Positions 41,077 through 50,332 of a stretch of DNA of 64,000 nucleotides are shown piece after piece (position 1 is the first letter of the stretch; the number at the start of each line of letters is the position of its first letter). This DNA is from Sphingobacteriales bacterium. Lineage in GTDB: Bacteria; Bacteroidota; Bacteroidia; Sphingobacteriales; Sphingobacteriaceae. The stretch is from the NCBI GenBank assembly GCA_004293485.1, contig RDYW01000035.1, positions 1 to 64,000 on the forward strand, given 5' to 3'. The notes beneath the pieces were generated by a model. The model was not told the origin of the DNA, did not search any database, and saw only the letters and a program-made list of their open reading frames with translations. Made by a program: the position numbers and the translations under genes.

Positions 41077-42264
41077 CTATTTTACTACTTCGGTAACTTG
41101 GCCTGCACCAACTGTTCTACCACCTTCGCGGATAGCAAAACGTAAGCCTTTTTCCATAGCTATAGCGTTGATTAATTTTACATTAATGGTTACGTTATCG
41201 CCTGGCATTACCATTTCAACACCTTCTTGTAAGGTAATTTCACCAGTTACATCGGTTGTACGGAAGTAAAACTGAGGGCGGTATTTATTAAAAAATGGAG
41301 TATGACGACCACCTTCGGCTTTTGATAATACATAAACTTCGGCTTTGAAATCGGTATGTGGTGTTACCGAACCTGGTTTACAAATTACCATACCACGTTT
41401 GATATCGGTTTTTTCGATACCACGTAATAATAAGCCAACGTTATCTCCAGCCTCGCCTCTATCTAGTATTTTACGGAACATCTCAACCCCTGTAACAACA
41501 GATTTTAAGTTTTCGGCACCCATACCTAATATATCAACTGGCTCGGATGAGTTAATTACCCCTCTTTCGATACGGCCAGTTGCTACAGTACCACGACCAG
41601 TAATAGAGAATACGTCTTCAACAGGCATTAAGAAAGGCAAATCAGTTAAACGCGGAGGAATTGGTATATAGTTATCAACAGCTTCCATTAGTTCAAGAAT
41701 TTTACCTACCCATTTAGGATCGCCGTTTAAGCCTCCTAGTGCTGAACCTTGAATAACTGGAATATCATCGCCAGGGAAATCGTAGAATGATAATAATTCG
41801 CGAACTTCCATTTCAACAAGTTCTAATAACTCTGGATCATCTACCATATCTACTTTGTTCATGAAGACCACTAAACTAGGTACACCAACTTGGCGAGCTA
41901 ATAAAATGTGTTCGCGGGTTTGAGGCATTGGACCATCTGTGGATGCAACAACGATGATAGCACCATCCATTTGCGCAGCACCTGTTACCATGTTTTTTAC
42001 ATAATCGGCGTGACCTGGACAGTCAACATGGGCGTAATGACGGTTCGCTGTAGAGTATTCTACGTGTGCAGTGTTAATTGTGATACCTCTTTCTTTTTCT
42101 TCTGGAGCTGAATCGATAGAATCGAATGAACGAGCTTCAGAAAGTCCAGCATCTGCTAATACTTTAGTTATAGCTGCTGTTAATGTAGTTTTACCGTGGT
42201 CAACGTGACCGATTGTTCCGATGTTTAGATGTGGCTTACTACGGTCAAATTTTTCTTTTGCCAT
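41077..42264 (-). CDS. tuf: Elongation factor Tu
   Basis: GTPase that brings aminoacyl-tRNA to the ribosome. 395 residues. G1 GHVDHGKTT at 18-26, G3 DCPGHADY near 80, G4 NKVDM near 136; domains 2 and 3 follow, with the C-terminal [13 protein letters not shown]. Sits between tRNA-Thr(GGU) and tRNA-Trp. Confidence 0.98.
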   Translation of the reverse strand: MAKEKFDRSKPHLNIGTIGHVDHGKTTLTAAITKVLADAGLSEARSFDSIDSAPEEKERGITINTAHVEYSTANRHYAHVDCPGHADYVKNMVTGAAQMDGAIIVVASTDGPMPQTREHILLARQVGVPSLVVFMNKVDMVDDPELLELVEMEVRELLSFYDFPGDDIPVIQGSALGGLNGDPKWVGKILELMEAVDNYIPIPPRLTDLPFLMPVEDVFSITGRGTVATGRIERGVINSSEPVDILGMGAENLKSVVTGVEMFRKILDRGEAGDNVGLLLRGIEKTDIKRGMVICKPGSVTPHTDFKAEVYVLSKAEGGRHTPFFNKYRPQFYFRTTDVTGEITLQEGVEMVMPGDNVTINVKLINAIAMEKGLRFAIREGGRTVGAGQVTEVVK

Positions 42265-42330
42265 GATTTATACTTATTAATTGATTAATTTTTATTTTGT
42301 TTATTATCTATTTAATTTCAAAAAAAAGAG

Positions 42331-42402
<72 letters not shown>

Positions 42403-42482
42403 TTGTGTTATATTTAGCTACTTAAATTAATTTGTTTTACATGAAAACAACGAAATAAAGCCGACTATGTTCATATAAAATG

Positions 42483-42555
42483 AGCGAAAGACGAGGTTCG
42501 AACTCGCGACCTATAGCTTGGAAGGCTATCGCTCTACCAACTGAGCTACTTTCGC
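42483..42555 (-). tRNA. tRNA-Gly(UCC)
   Basis: Acceptor GCGAAAG/CTTTCGC, anticodon arm ATAGC-CTTCCAA-GCTAT (anticodon TCC), T-arm GAGTTCGAACCTC. 73 bases. Confidence 0.95.
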
Positions 42556-42574
42556 TTATTTATCCCTAAAATGG

Positions 42575-42655
42575 TGGGGGGGGAAGGATTCGAACCTTCG
42601 AAACCGAAGTAACGGATTTACAGTCCGTCCCATTTGACCGCTCTGGAACCCCCCC
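42575..42655 (-). tRNA. tRNA-Tyr(GUA)
   Basis: Acceptor stem of seven G-C pairs, anticodon arm ACGGA-CTGTAAA-TCCGT (anticodon GTA), a long variable arm of the class II type, and T-arm GAAGGTTCGAATCCTTC. 81 bases. Confidence 0.95.
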
Positions 42656-42676
42656 AAAATTCTTTCATTTTTTAAG

Positions 42677-42749
<73 letters not shown>

Positions 42750-42809
42750 ATTTTATAATAATTTAAAAGAACTTATTCCCTTTTTAGATACTCTTTATTT
42801 TAGGGACTG

Positions 42810-42839
42810 CAAAACTACAAAAATTACGATTTGAACAAA
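42810..42839 (-). promoter_or_regulatory. Promoter of the tRNA-tuf-secE-nusG cluster
   Basis: On the minus strand a -33 TTTG (42836-42839) and a -7 box TAGTTTTG (42810-42817) are separated by 18 bases, matching the Bacteroidota housekeeping promoter. It lies 60 bases before tRNA-Thr(UGU). The rest of the 380-base gap up to the ArsC-like gene is AT-rich with no other feature seen. Confidence 0.75.
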
Positions 42840-43113
42840 ATTTATTTTGAAAATATTTTTTTTTATTTTAAATGTGCACTTATTAGCTATGAATTAATGT
42901 TTTGGTATTTTTTTAACGTAATCAAGTACAAAAATAGTTGTAAAAATCAAAAATAATCTTAAAAAGATAGTTTCGGCATTATTGTTAAAAATATTTTAAG
43001 CGAAAGAATTACTACAAAACGTTAGAGTTTAGTAAAACAATTGGGCTATGCTTTTGGTAATCTTTAGTTACAACTTCTTAAAATTAAATTAATTTTAACG
43101 TTTATATTGGTTG

Positions 43114-43121
43114 TATATTTG
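43114..43121 (+). promoter_or_regulatory. Predicted -7 box of the ArsC/Spx-like gene
   Basis: TATATTTG, an exact TAnnTTTG match ending 10 bases before the chosen ATG. It lies inside the 5' end of the longest possible frame, which argues against the TTG start at 43111. Confidence 0.5.
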
Positions 43122-43131
43122 CATTAAAAAA

Positions 43132-43479
43132 ATGGTTACACTATACGGTATATCAAATTGTGATACAGTAAAAAAAGCTAAATCATGGTTGATGCTACAT
43201 GGCATTGATTTTATTTTTCACGATTATAAAAGAATGGGTATTACTGCCAAAAAATTACAAGATTGGTGCAAAAAATTTGGATGGGACAAGGTGTTAAATA
43301 AAAATGACATGACTTACAAAAAGTTACAAGAGGGAGAGAAGCAGGTAATACTAAACCAAGCTAGCGCCATAACGTATATGCTAAAAGCTACGAGCAGTAT
43401 AAAACGCCCCATAGTTGAAACTAGCAATGGTTTATTATTAGGTTTTGTGCCTAATGATTATGAAAACATGTTTTTGTAA
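43132..43479 (+). CDS. ArsC/Spx-family thioredoxin-fold protein
   Basis: 115 residues, the size of the YffB/Spx branch of the arsenate reductase family. The N-terminus has MVTLYGISNCDTVKKAKSWL; Cys10 stands where the family has its active cysteine, without a CxxC pair. Later segments (RPIVETSNGLLLGF) fit the RPI/V motif that places the conserved Arg. Members are glutathione- or thiol-dependent reductases or, in Firmicutes, polymerase-binding regulators; the role here is not known. The ATG at 43132 is preferred over the upstream TTG because of the promoter overlap. Confidence 0.85.
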   Translation: MVTLYGISNCDTVKKAKSWLMLHGIDFIFHDYKRMGITAKKLQDWCKKFGWDKVLNKNDMTYKKLQEGEKQVILNQASAITYMLKATSSIKRPIVETSNGLLLGFVPNDYENMFL

Positions 43480-43558
43480 GCCATAAAGTTACTGTTGTTG
43501 TGCGTTAAATTTGGTTAATTATTTAAATTATAAAGATAAATATTGGATTTTTACAACG

Positions 43559-44272
43559 ATGAAAAATATTTTAATTATTTTTTTATTGAGTATTGGTAGT
43601 ATAACTGCGCATGCGCAAACACAATTGCGTGGCGTGGCTTATGATGCAGACACCCGCAATAAAATGAAATTGGTATTTGTAAATAACCTTACCCAAAAAG
43701 AAGTTGACCATACAGGGCAACGAGGTGATTTTGCTGTAAAAGCCGAAATGGGTGATTTAATAGTGTTTACTTGCCCAGGTTACAAAAGCGATACATTGGT
43801 TGTAGAAAGTTTATCGAGTGTGGTGGTGGTTTTAAAACCACGCTTAATTGTTTTAGATGAAGTAATTGTAAAGGCTAATAGCTACAAAAAGAAAGAAGAT
43901 ACCAAAAGAGATTATGCAGCTGCTTACTCGGTTGCAAATACAAGTGTTTTAACTAAAGATGGAAGTTTAAGTTTAACAAATTTGTTTAGCAAACAATCGC
44001 AACAAAAAAGAGCTTTTAGAAAGTTTATTGATTTAGAATTAAACGAAAAAACTATTGATAGGAGATTTAATAGGGCATTAGTAAGCGATTTAACCAATAT
44101 TCGTGGACAGGTTTTAGAGGATTATATGTCGTTTTTTAGGCCTACTTATTCCGAAATATCAAAGCTTGATGATGCACAACTAAGAGATTACATCATAAAA
44201 TCGTACAATGAGTATATACAAATGCCTGCAGAATCTAGGATTTATCCTCCTTTGTTGAAAACTACTTATTGA
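43559..44272 (+). CDS. Secreted protein with carboxypeptidase-like regulatory domain
   Basis: 237 residues from the ATG at 43559, which begins a good signal peptide (hydrophobic 5-13, cleavage after AHAQ); an upstream in-frame GTG/ATG-type extension adds non-secretory residues and is rejected. Residues about 22-95 resemble a CarboxypepD_reg beta domain (LRGVAYDADTRNKMKLVFV). The C-terminal half is helical and charged with no recognised motif. Such proteins are periplasmic or surface-exposed in Bacteroidota; function unknown. Confidence 0.75.
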   Translation: MKNILIIFLLSIGSITAHAQTQLRGVAYDADTRNKMKLVFVNNLTQKEVDHTGQRGDFAVKAEMGDLIVFTCPGYKSDTLVVESLSSVVVVLKPRLIVLDEVIVKANSYKKKEDTKRDYAAAYSVANTSVLTKDGSLSLTNLFSKQSQQKRAFRKFIDLELNEKTIDRRFNRALVSDLTNIRGQVLEDYMSFFRPTYSEISKLDDAQLRDYIIKSYNEYIQMPAESRIYPPLLKTTY

Positions 44273-44422
44273 TGTGTTACTATTCGGCTTACACTATCTT
44301 TTTAAGTGTGTAAGTTAAAAAGTTGGCTTAATGCACATTTGTGGTGTTTTTTGGGTAGTCGTTTGTTCTATGTAGACAAAAATGAAGGCCTATATTTTGT
44401 AGAGTTTTGCAGGTTAAAAAAT

Positions 44423-44602
44423 TTAATCCCATTTGTTTTTGAGTATATACTCGGTTGCCATAGCATCAATTTCATCGGTTGATGATTGTTGGTTACCCCG
44501 TAAGCATTTATCTAACTCGGAACGCTTATAGAGTTTTTTACCTTGTGGGCAAAAACAAGGAGTACTCTCTGTAACATGTAAGTTTGTACAAATATGAAAG
44601 GC
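44423..44602 (-). pseudogene. Remnant of a helix-turn-helix (excisionase-like) gene
   Basis: An open frame of about 60 codons on the minus strand with no start codon. It ends in KKLYKRSELDKCLRG then STDEIDAMATEYILKNKW and a TAA. That is the usual C-terminus of small Bacteroidota HTH_17/MerR-like DNA-binding proteins, which typically have a complete N-terminal helix-turn-helix of about 40 more residues. Here the N-terminal part is missing or scrambled and a TAA precedes the fragment. It is the only coding trace in the 494-base gap 44273-44766. Confidence 0.5.
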
Positions 44603-44766
44603 TTACAACATGGTATTTGCAAGCCTAGTAGAAGTGTTATACTGTATTTTGCAGTAAATTTTGCACATTTAATGGCTTTAAAATAAACTTTGATAAAGTG
44701 TATTTTAAAGCCTATGCATATAAAAACAAACAAAAAAATTAGGTTTAAACCAATAAAATTGAGGTT

Positions 44767-45375
44767 TTAGTAGCTACGCACAAAACTAATACCCATAGCC
44801 TCGACCACTGATTGTTTTGACCTTGAATTACCTACCATAATAATATCCTTTGGGTTTAAATTATGTTGGGTTAATAAATAATTTAAGGCCTCTGATAAAG
44901 GCTCATCTTTAAATTCATCTTCAAAATACACTTTTAAAAATGTTTCGATACCATTCCACTCGGTTTGTTTTATTTTATTTAGTTGCCTTTCGGAGATGCC
45001 AGCAGTAAGTATAAAAACCGACTTGTGGTTTACAATTATTTGTTTTAGCAAAGTTAATGCATCGTTAAATAGCAATAGTTTTAAAGGTAATTTAGCTTTG
45101 TTAAAAAGTTGGTTCAAATTATTTTGGTAATTAATATCAATGGCAAATGTTTTGTGTAAAGCCTCAAACATTTTATTATTGCCATGTGATTGATACCGTT
45201 GCTTTGCATATTCAATAATTTCGGTGGCTATAAATTGTGGTTTTTCATAAGCTAAAAAATGAGCAAATAAGTAATATACCTGCAAATCGTAATCTTTTGT
45301 AGGAAACAATACATCATCAAGCTCAAAAATAAAAGCTTTGTATTGTTCATCAAAATTTGAATATTTTAAACGCAT
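44767..45375 (-). CDS. HAD-superfamily-like protein with altered active site
   Basis: 202 residues with the length and fold pattern of a HAD hydrolase with a helical cap. Motif I reads FELDDVLFP (17-25): the usual nucleophile Asp is Glu, while the +2 Asp is kept. Motif II (FILTAG) is present, but motif IV reads MVGNSRSKQ instead of GDxxxD. Phosphatase activity is therefore doubtful. The gene overlaps the ATP-grasp-like gene by 10 bases and ends an operon with lolD. Confidence 0.75.
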   Translation of the reverse strand: MRLKYSNFDEQYKAFIFELDDVLFPTKDYDLQVYYLFAHFLAYEKPQFIATEIIEYAKQRYQSHGNNKMFEALHKTFAIDINYQNNLNQLFNKAKLPLKLLLFNDALTLLKQIIVNHKSVFILTAGISERQLNKIKQTEWNGIETFLKVYFEDEFKDEPLSEALNYLLTQHNLNPKDIIMVGNSRSKQSVVEAMGISFVRSY

Positions 45376-46100
45376 ACTGTTAGTGTTTTAATAGATAATA
45401 ATTGGCCGTTTAGTACCATTAATTTAAAAAAACCTTTTAAGTTATGTTGGGCTTGTAATTTTTTAAATTGTAAGTTGAGGATTTCATCTATCTTATTATC
45501 ATAAAATATATTAGCATTTACACATAAGGCCTTTACTTGTTTAGGTTTGTGCCTATAAATATATAAAGGCACAAAATTAGCTTGTTGTAATAACCTGCTA
45601 CACTGCAAAAACGACAGTATGCCTTCTTCGTTCCATAGTATATTTGGGTTGGCTAGGGCATCGTTTATGTGGTACAATTGCCCGCTTAAATCGGCTTTGC
45701 CAAAATAAACACTTTTGTTAGGATAGCCCAAAGTTAAAACCGCTGCCGAAAATTCTTTAAAATTACTCGCTTTAATAATAGTATTACTGTGTATAAATGA
45801 AGTAACATTATCAACCATTATAGGTTGTGTTATCATTAAATTGATACCAAACTCTGTAAATAAAATTTCACACTCGGCCAAAGCAACTACTTCTTGCAAC
45901 TGTAAAGGGAAAACCCAATCAATATTGTGCTGTAAACAATACTTTAAAAACTGGTGGGCATAAGCATTTTCGGAGGGTGCGGGCACAATATTCACGTGTG
46001 TTTGGGTATCGCAAAAGTGTATATCATGATTTTTAAAATGCCAGGCTAACTGGTAAGCAAGCGCATTATTGGCAGCAGTAATTAAAATTTTTTTCGGCAT
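45366..46100 (-). CDS. ATP-grasp-like protein (carbamoyl-phosphate synthase/PylC-like fold), possibly degenerate
   Basis: 244 residues. The N-terminus is a pre-ATP-grasp Rossmann-like domain (KKILITAANNALAYQLAWHF, then NIDWVFPLQLQEVVALAEC). The rest is shorter than a full ATP-grasp domain (about 200 residues after the first 100 are usual) and I cannot find the metal-binding Glu/Asn pair. It lies 2 bases after lolD and overlaps the HAD-like gene. Substrate and activity unknown. Confidence 0.65.
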   Translation of the reverse strand: MPKKILITAANNALAYQLAWHFKNHDIHFCDTQTHVNIVPAPSENAYAHQFLKYCLQHNIDWVFPLQLQEVVALAECEILFTEFGINLMITQPIMVDNVTSFIHSNTIIKASNFKEFSAAVLTLGYPNKSVYFGKADLSGQLYHINDALANPNILWNEEGILSFLQCSRLLQQANFVPLYIYRHKPKQVKALCVNANIFYDNKIDEILNLQFKKLQAQHNLKGFFKLMVLNGQLLSIKTLTVCV

Positions 46101-46102
46101 TA

Positions 46103-46756
46103 TTAGCTTTGAATTTGACCATCAAGAATGGTAATTTTACGGTCGGCCATGTTGGCTAATTCGTTATTATGGGTAACTATCACAAAAGTTTGGTTTAATT
46201 GTAGGCGCAAATCAAAAAATAATTGATGCAATTCTTTAGCTGTTGCCGAGTCTAAATTACCCGATGGCTCATCGGCTAATACCAATGCTGGGTTATTTAC
46301 CAATGCCCTAGCTACGGCTACACGTTGCTGTTCGCCACCCGATAAGTTATTGGGTTTATGCTTGGCTCTATCTTTTAAACCCAATATATCCAATAAAAAT
46401 AAAGCCCTTTTTTCGGCTTCTGCTTTCTTTTTTTTAGCTATAAAAGCGGGTATACACACGTTTTCTAAGGCTGTAAACTCGGGCAATAAATGGTGAAACT
46501 GAAAAATAAATCCTAAGTTAAGGTTTCTAAAAGCACTTAATTTATTGGCATTTAAAGCTGTAACATCTACTTTGTTTATAAATACTTTGCCTGTTGTGGG
46601 TTTATCTAAAGTGCCAATAATATGTAACAAAGTGCTTTTACCAGCACCTGATGCACCTACAATACTCACTATTTCGCCTGTATGAACGCTAAGGTTTACA
46701 CCTTTAAGTATTGGCAAGGTATTATAGTTTTTATAAATGTTAAGTGCTTGTAGCAT
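46103..46756 (-). CDS. lolD: ABC transporter ATP-binding protein, LolD-like
   Basis: 217-residue ATPase of the MacB/LolD family. Walker [10 protein letters not shown] near 34-42, signature LSGGEQQR near 138, Walker [13 protein letters not shown] near 158, H-loop VTHN. LolD with LolCE moves lipoproteins from the inner membrane toward the outer membrane. No membrane permease gene is adjacent, so the assignment rests on sequence class; MacB-type or FtsE-like roles remain possible. First gene of the operon with the ATP-grasp-like and HAD-like genes. Confidence 0.8.
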   Translation of the reverse strand: MLQALNIYKNYNTLPILKGVNLSVHTGEIVSIVGASGAGKSTLLHIIGTLDKPTTGKVFINKVDVTALNANKLSAFRNLNLGFIFQFHHLLPEFTALENVCIPAFIAKKKKAEAEKRALFLLDILGLKDRAKHKPNNLSGGEQQRVAVARALVNNPALVLADEPSGNLDSATAKELHQLFFDLRLQLNQTFVIVTHNNELANMADRKITILDGQIQS

Positions 46757-46842
46757 CTTGCGAAAATAATAAAAAAATTATCGCCATAAAGTAGCAATTT
46801 TAAGGCTTATGTATAAAATTTGATAAAAAAATAAAAAAATAT

Positions 46843-46872
46843 TTTGTTTATGTCTTTTGATTGGTAATTTCA
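46843..46872 (+). promoter_or_regulatory. Predicted sucC promoter
   Basis: TTTG at 46843-46846 and TAATTTCA at 46865-46872, 18 bases apart, approximate the Bacteroidota -33/-7 pair with two mismatches in the -7 box. It lies 21 bases before the sucC ATG. Confidence 0.4.
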
Positions 46873-46892
46873 CATCAAAATATTTAATAAAA

Positions 46893-48083
46893 ATGAACAT
46901 TCACGAGTATCAAGGAAAACAAATATTAAAGAGTTTTGGTGTACGCATTCAAGAAGGCATTTTGGCAAATACGCCCGAAGAAGCCGTAGAAGCTGCCATA
47001 AAAATGAAAGAAGATTATAACTCGAGCTGGGTAGTTATAAAAGCACAAATTCATGCTGGTGGACGAGGTAAAGGTGGCGGCGTAAAGCTAGCCAAAAATC
47101 ACGAACAAGTAAAACAAATAGCTACCGATATTATTGGTATGCAATTGGTTACACCTCAAACAGGCCCCGAAGGCAAACTCGTAAGTAAAGTACTGGTAGC
47201 ACAAGATGTATATTACCCCGGGCCTAGCGAAACCAAAGAATTTTATGTTTCGGTATTGCTAAACCGAGCTACTGGGCGCAATACCATTATGTACAGTACC
47301 GAAGGCGGTATGGATATTGAAGAAGTAGCCGAGCATACACCACACTTAATTTTTAAAGAAGATATAGACCCTAAAGTAGGTTTACAAGGTTTTCAAACTC
47401 GTAAAATTGCTTTTAACCTAGGCTTATCGGGCAATGCTTTTAAAGAGATGACTAAATTTATAGCCGCACTTTACAAAGCCTACGAAGCTACGGACTCGGC
47501 CATGTTCGAAATTAATCCTGTTTTAAAAACATCCGATGATTTAATTTTAGCAGTTGATGCCAAAGTAAATATTGATGATAACGCATTATTTCGGCATGCC
47601 GATTTTGCCGCCATGCGTGATACTGCCGAAGAAGATGCTACCGAGGTAGAGGCCAGCGAATCGAACCTAAATTATGTAAAACTTGATGGTAATGTAGGCT
47701 GTATGGTTAATGGCGCAGGCCTAGCCATGGCCACCATGGATATTATTAAAATAGCTGGTGGCGAACCTGCCAACTTTTTAGATGTAGGCGGTACGGCCAA
47801 TGCTACTACAGTAAAAGCTGCTTTCCACATTATTTTAAAAGACCCCAAGGTAGAAGCCATACTTATTAATATTTTTGGTGGGATTGTACGTTGCGACCGA
47901 GTAGCCCAAGGTGTTATTGATGCATACAAAGAAATGGGAAACATACGTGTACCTATTATTGTACGTTTGCAAGGCACCAATGCTGTTGAAGCCAAAAAAT
48001 TAATCGACGAATCGGGCTTAAAAGTTTTCTCGGCCATATTGCTTAAAGAAGCCGCCGATTTAGTATCCGAAGTATTGGCATAA
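46893..48083 (+). CDS. sucC: Succinate-CoA ligase (ADP-forming), beta subunit
   Basis: TCA-cycle enzyme that makes ATP (or GTP) while converting succinyl-CoA to succinate. 396 residues from the ATG at 46893 (MNIHEYQGKQILKSFGV), the canonical N-terminus; the upstream TTG adds foreign residues. ATP-grasp domain in the N-terminal part (VIKAQIHAGGRGKGGGVKLA), and the CoA-ligase segment LINIFGGIVRCDRVAQGVI near residue 325-343. sucD is not adjacent. Divergent from lolD. Confidence 0.95.
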   Translation: MNIHEYQGKQILKSFGVRIQEGILANTPEEAVEAAIKMKEDYNSSWVVIKAQIHAGGRGKGGGVKLAKNHEQVKQIATDIIGMQLVTPQTGPEGKLVSKVLVAQDVYYPGPSETKEFYVSVLLNRATGRNTIMYSTEGGMDIEEVAEHTPHLIFKEDIDPKVGLQGFQTRKIAFNLGLSGNAFKEMTKFIAALYKAYEATDSAMFEINPVLKTSDDLILAVDAKVNIDDNALFRHADFAAMRDTAEEDATEVEASESNLNYVKLDGNVGCMVNGAGLAMATMDIIKIAGGEPANFLDVGGTANATTVKAAFHIILKDPKVEAILINIFGGIVRCDRVAQGVIDAYKEMGNIRVPIIVRLQGTNAVEAKKLIDESGLKVFSAILLKEAADLVSEVLA

Positions 48084-48098
48084 TTTTTCTTTATCTGT

Positions 48099-48141
48099 AA
48101 AAAAGAGAGGCTTTCGGTAATTTGGAAGCCTCTCTTTTTTT
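48099..48141. terminator. Bidirectional terminator between sucC and aroC
   Basis: AAAAAAGAGAGGCTT pairs with AAGCCTCTCTTTTTT around a short loop; T-runs flank both sides. It serves sucC on the plus strand and can serve aroC on the minus strand. A second stem (48145-48165, AAGCACA/TGTGCTT) and a third (48171-48222, AAAAAGCCA/TGGCTTTTT) follow in the same gap. Confidence 0.88.
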
Positions 48142-48170
48142 GCTAAGCACAAAAAAACTGTGCTTAAATT

Positions 48171-48222
48171 AAAAAGCCATACAACATAGCTGTTTTGGCA
48201 CAATATGTTTTTTTGGCTTTTT
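48171..48222 (-). terminator. Second terminator-like stem downstream of aroC
   Basis: AAAAAGCCA at 48171-48179 pairs with TGGCTTTTT at 48214-48222; an extended partial pairing continues inward. It lies 9 bases after the aroC stop, with T-rich flank on the minus strand. Confidence 0.55.
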
Positions 48223-48230
48223 ATAGCTAG

Positions 48231-49319
48231 CTATTGATAAACCTTATGCCTCAACAAATGGTCGGCAATTACTAAAGCAGCCATAGCCTCAACAATGGCA
48301 ACAGCCCTAGGTACTACACAAGGATCGTGGCGGCCTTTACCCTTTATTTCTGATACTTCGCCAGCTGTATTTACTGTTTGCTGGGTACTCATTATAGTGG
48401 CAACGGGTTTAAAAGCCACCCTAAAATTAATATCCATACCGCTTGAAATACCCCCCAATATCCCACCTGCATAATTGCTATTGGTGCTTATTGTACCGTT
48501 TTCATTTGAAATAAAAGTATCGTTATGCTGCGAACCTAGCATTTGCGAACCGTCAAAACCCGAACCATACTCGAAACCATGCACTGCATTAATACTCAAC
48601 ATGGCTTTACCTAGGTCGGCATGTAACTTATCAAAAACAGGCTCACCCAAGCCTACAGGGCAGTTTTTAACGCTACATGATATTTTACCACCAATGGTAT
48701 CACCATCTTTGCGTACCTTATCTATAAGCGCAATCATGTGTAAAGCCATGTTTTCATCGGCACAGCGTACAATATTGTTTTCACGTTTTTGTATAAAATC
48801 TTGGGCAGTTGTAAATGGGATTTCGGCTGCATTTAGTTTACCCACGCTACTTACATGCGCCAGTATATCAATGTCTTGTTGGTTTAAGTAAAGTTTAGCA
48901 ACTGCCCCTGCGGCTACCCTCGCCGCTGTTTCGCGAGCCGAAGAACGCCCACCCCCACGATGGTCCCGAATACCATATTTGGCCTGGTAGGTGTAATCGG
49001 CATGCGAGGGCCTAAAAATATCTTTATTATGGTCGTAATCTTTCGATTTTTGGTCTTCGTTAGGTATCACTATGGCAATAGGTGTACCCGTGGTTTTGCC
49101 CTCAAAAATCCCTGAAAGAATTTTGCAAGTATCCGACTCTTTACGTTGCGTAGTAATTTTTGATTGCCCAGGTTTACGTTTATCAAGCTCGTTTTGTATA
49201 AAATCAATATCAATGGGTACATTGGGAGGGCAACCATCTATAATAACACCAATAGCCACCCCATGTGATTCGCCAAAAGTGCTAATTTTAAATACTTCGC
49301 CAAATGAGTTTCCTGCCAT
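48231..49319 (-). CDS. aroC: Chorismate synthase
   Basis: Last step of the shikimate pathway: converts EPSP to chorismate using reduced FMN. 362 residues, normal length. Signature segments are [15 protein letters not shown] near the start, [20 protein letters not shown] near 116-135, and [15 protein letters not shown] near the C-terminus. Single gene here. Confidence 0.97.
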   Translation of the reverse strand: MAGNSFGEVFKISTFGESHGVAIGVIIDGCPPNVPIDIDFIQNELDKRKPGQSKITTQRKESDTCKILSGIFEGKTTGTPIAIVIPNEDQKSKDYDHNKDIFRPSHADYTYQAKYGIRDHRGGGRSSARETAARVAAGAVAKLYLNQQDIDILAHVSSVGKLNAAEIPFTTAQDFIQKRENNIVRCADENMALHMIALIDKVRKDGDTIGGKISCSVKNCPVGLGEPVFDKLHADLGKAMLSINAVHGFEYGSGFDGSQMLGSQHNDTFISNENGTISTNSNYAGGILGGISSGMDINFRVAFKPVATIMSTQQTVNTAGEVSEIKGKGRHDPCVVPRAVAIVEAMAALVIADHLLRHKVYQ

Positions 49320-49445
49320 ATATTTATTGCTTAAAAATTATATTTTGCGAATTTAAAAAAAGAAAAGCTAAATAATTTTATTTGTAAATATTTATGTTGC
49401 TTTTCTAATAAAAAATTTTATTTAAACTACCCTACATACTTTTGC

Positions 49446-49504
49446 CCATGGTTGGTGATACACCAAACGCCAAAAGAATGTTGTTGGTGTGCCACCAACC
49501 ATGG
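49446..49504. repeat. REPIN-like double palindrome
   Basis: Left arm 49446-49466 (CCATGGTTGGTGATACACCAA) and right arm 49484-49504 pair as inverted repeats with two mismatches. Each arm is itself a small hairpin: TTGGTG-ATA-CACCAA on the left and GTTGGTG-TGC-CACCAAC on the right. Two facing REP-type hairpins form the REPIN architecture spread by REP-associated tyrosine transposases. No transposase gene is in the window. It sits in the 323-base gap between aroC and the barrel gene; the rest of the gap shows nothing further. Confidence 0.6.
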
Positions 49505-49642
49505 AAATAGACAGAAAATATAGTAAACATGAAGATTATTTTTTTGTAAAAAAAATACTAGCATTTCAATCGGGTTTGACTGGCGTTACTTTTTTTACGT
49601 GAAACGACAAGCATTGTGGCGTTGTGTAAAATACAAGTAATT

Positions 49643-50332
49643 TTAATACACAAAACCAAAGGAAAAGAATAACGTACTGGTACGATGCGCCGAAATATCT
49701 AGGGTAGGATTATTTACAAATTTTAATTTGCTTACGCTTCGGTTCCAATTTATGTAACTATAGGATACTCCAAATCTAAAACCAAGTTTTTTTGGGTTTC
49801 TATACTCTAAGCCAATTTCTGGTTGGGCAGCCCAGTAAAATACGCTTTTACTTTGTTCGATGGTAGCTATTTGCTGTAAATTATTATTTAATGAGTAGCT
49901 AGTGTAGGTAGCATTACTAAATAGTTGTTGAAAATTAAAGCCTGCTGCGGCAAAAAAAAATATATTATCATCGGCACTTATATCGCTACGCCAAAGCGGC
50001 CTAAACTGAAATGCCAAAGCACTGTTTTCTATATTTAAAACATTATCATTAAGTTTTGAATTTGGGTTTTTAAAGTAATTTTCTCCTCGCCTGTTTACAA
50101 GTAAATAATCAACGCCGGTTTCTAAATAAAAATTTGGCTTCAGTTTAAACGCGTATCCGGTGTTTATAAAAACACCCGAAACCGGCTCGCCTACTGGGCC
50201 TGGGGTATTGTCGTTATTTATAAGTAAACCAATATATTCTACAAATGGTATTTTGGCGTAAGTGTAACCGTAATTTTGACCATACAAAAAGTTGATTTGT
50301 AAACAAAAAGCAATCAAAAAAAAAGACTTCAT
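49643..50332 (-). CDS. Predicted outer-membrane beta-barrel protein
   Basis: 229 residues with a signal peptide (cleavage after FLYGQ) and repeated beta-strand patterns such as FYLETGVDYLLVNR, FFFAAAGFNFQQLF, GFRFGVSYSYINW, ending in a strand with aromatic residues (LFFSFGFVY). This is the layout of small porin-like or opacity-type barrels of Bacteroidota. Function unknown. Its 5' end overlaps the tail of the decayed lipoprotein frame upstream. Confidence 0.75.
   Translation of the reverse strand: MKSFFLIAFCLQINFLYGQNYGYTYAKIPFVEYIGLLINNDNTPGPVGEPVSGVFINTGYAFKLKPNFYLETGVDYLLVNRRGENYFKNPNSKLNDNVLNIENSALAFQFRPLWRSDISADDNIFFFAAAGFNFQQLFSNATYTSYSLNNNLQQIATIEQSKSVFYWAAQPEIGLEYRNPKKLGFRFGVSYSYINWNRSVSKLKFVNNPTLDISAHRTSTLFFSFGFVY

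Noticed and set aside
42649-42655. C-run near tRNA-Tyr as a repeat or sequencing artefact
   Set aside because: It is one side of the seven G-C pair acceptor stem of a well-formed tRNA-Tyr.
43511-43558. Upstream start for the secreted protein at 43559
   Set aside because: Adds 16 residues before a good signal peptide; the ATG at 43559 is preferred.
44512-44733. Minus-strand frame of 73 codons beside the HTH remnant
   Set aside because: Overlaps the HTH fragment in another frame, no motif, Phe/Ile/Cys-rich like random AT-rich sequence.
46857-46892. Upstream TTG start for sucC
   Set aside because: Adds 12 residues not found in the family, and the region contains promoter-like sequence.
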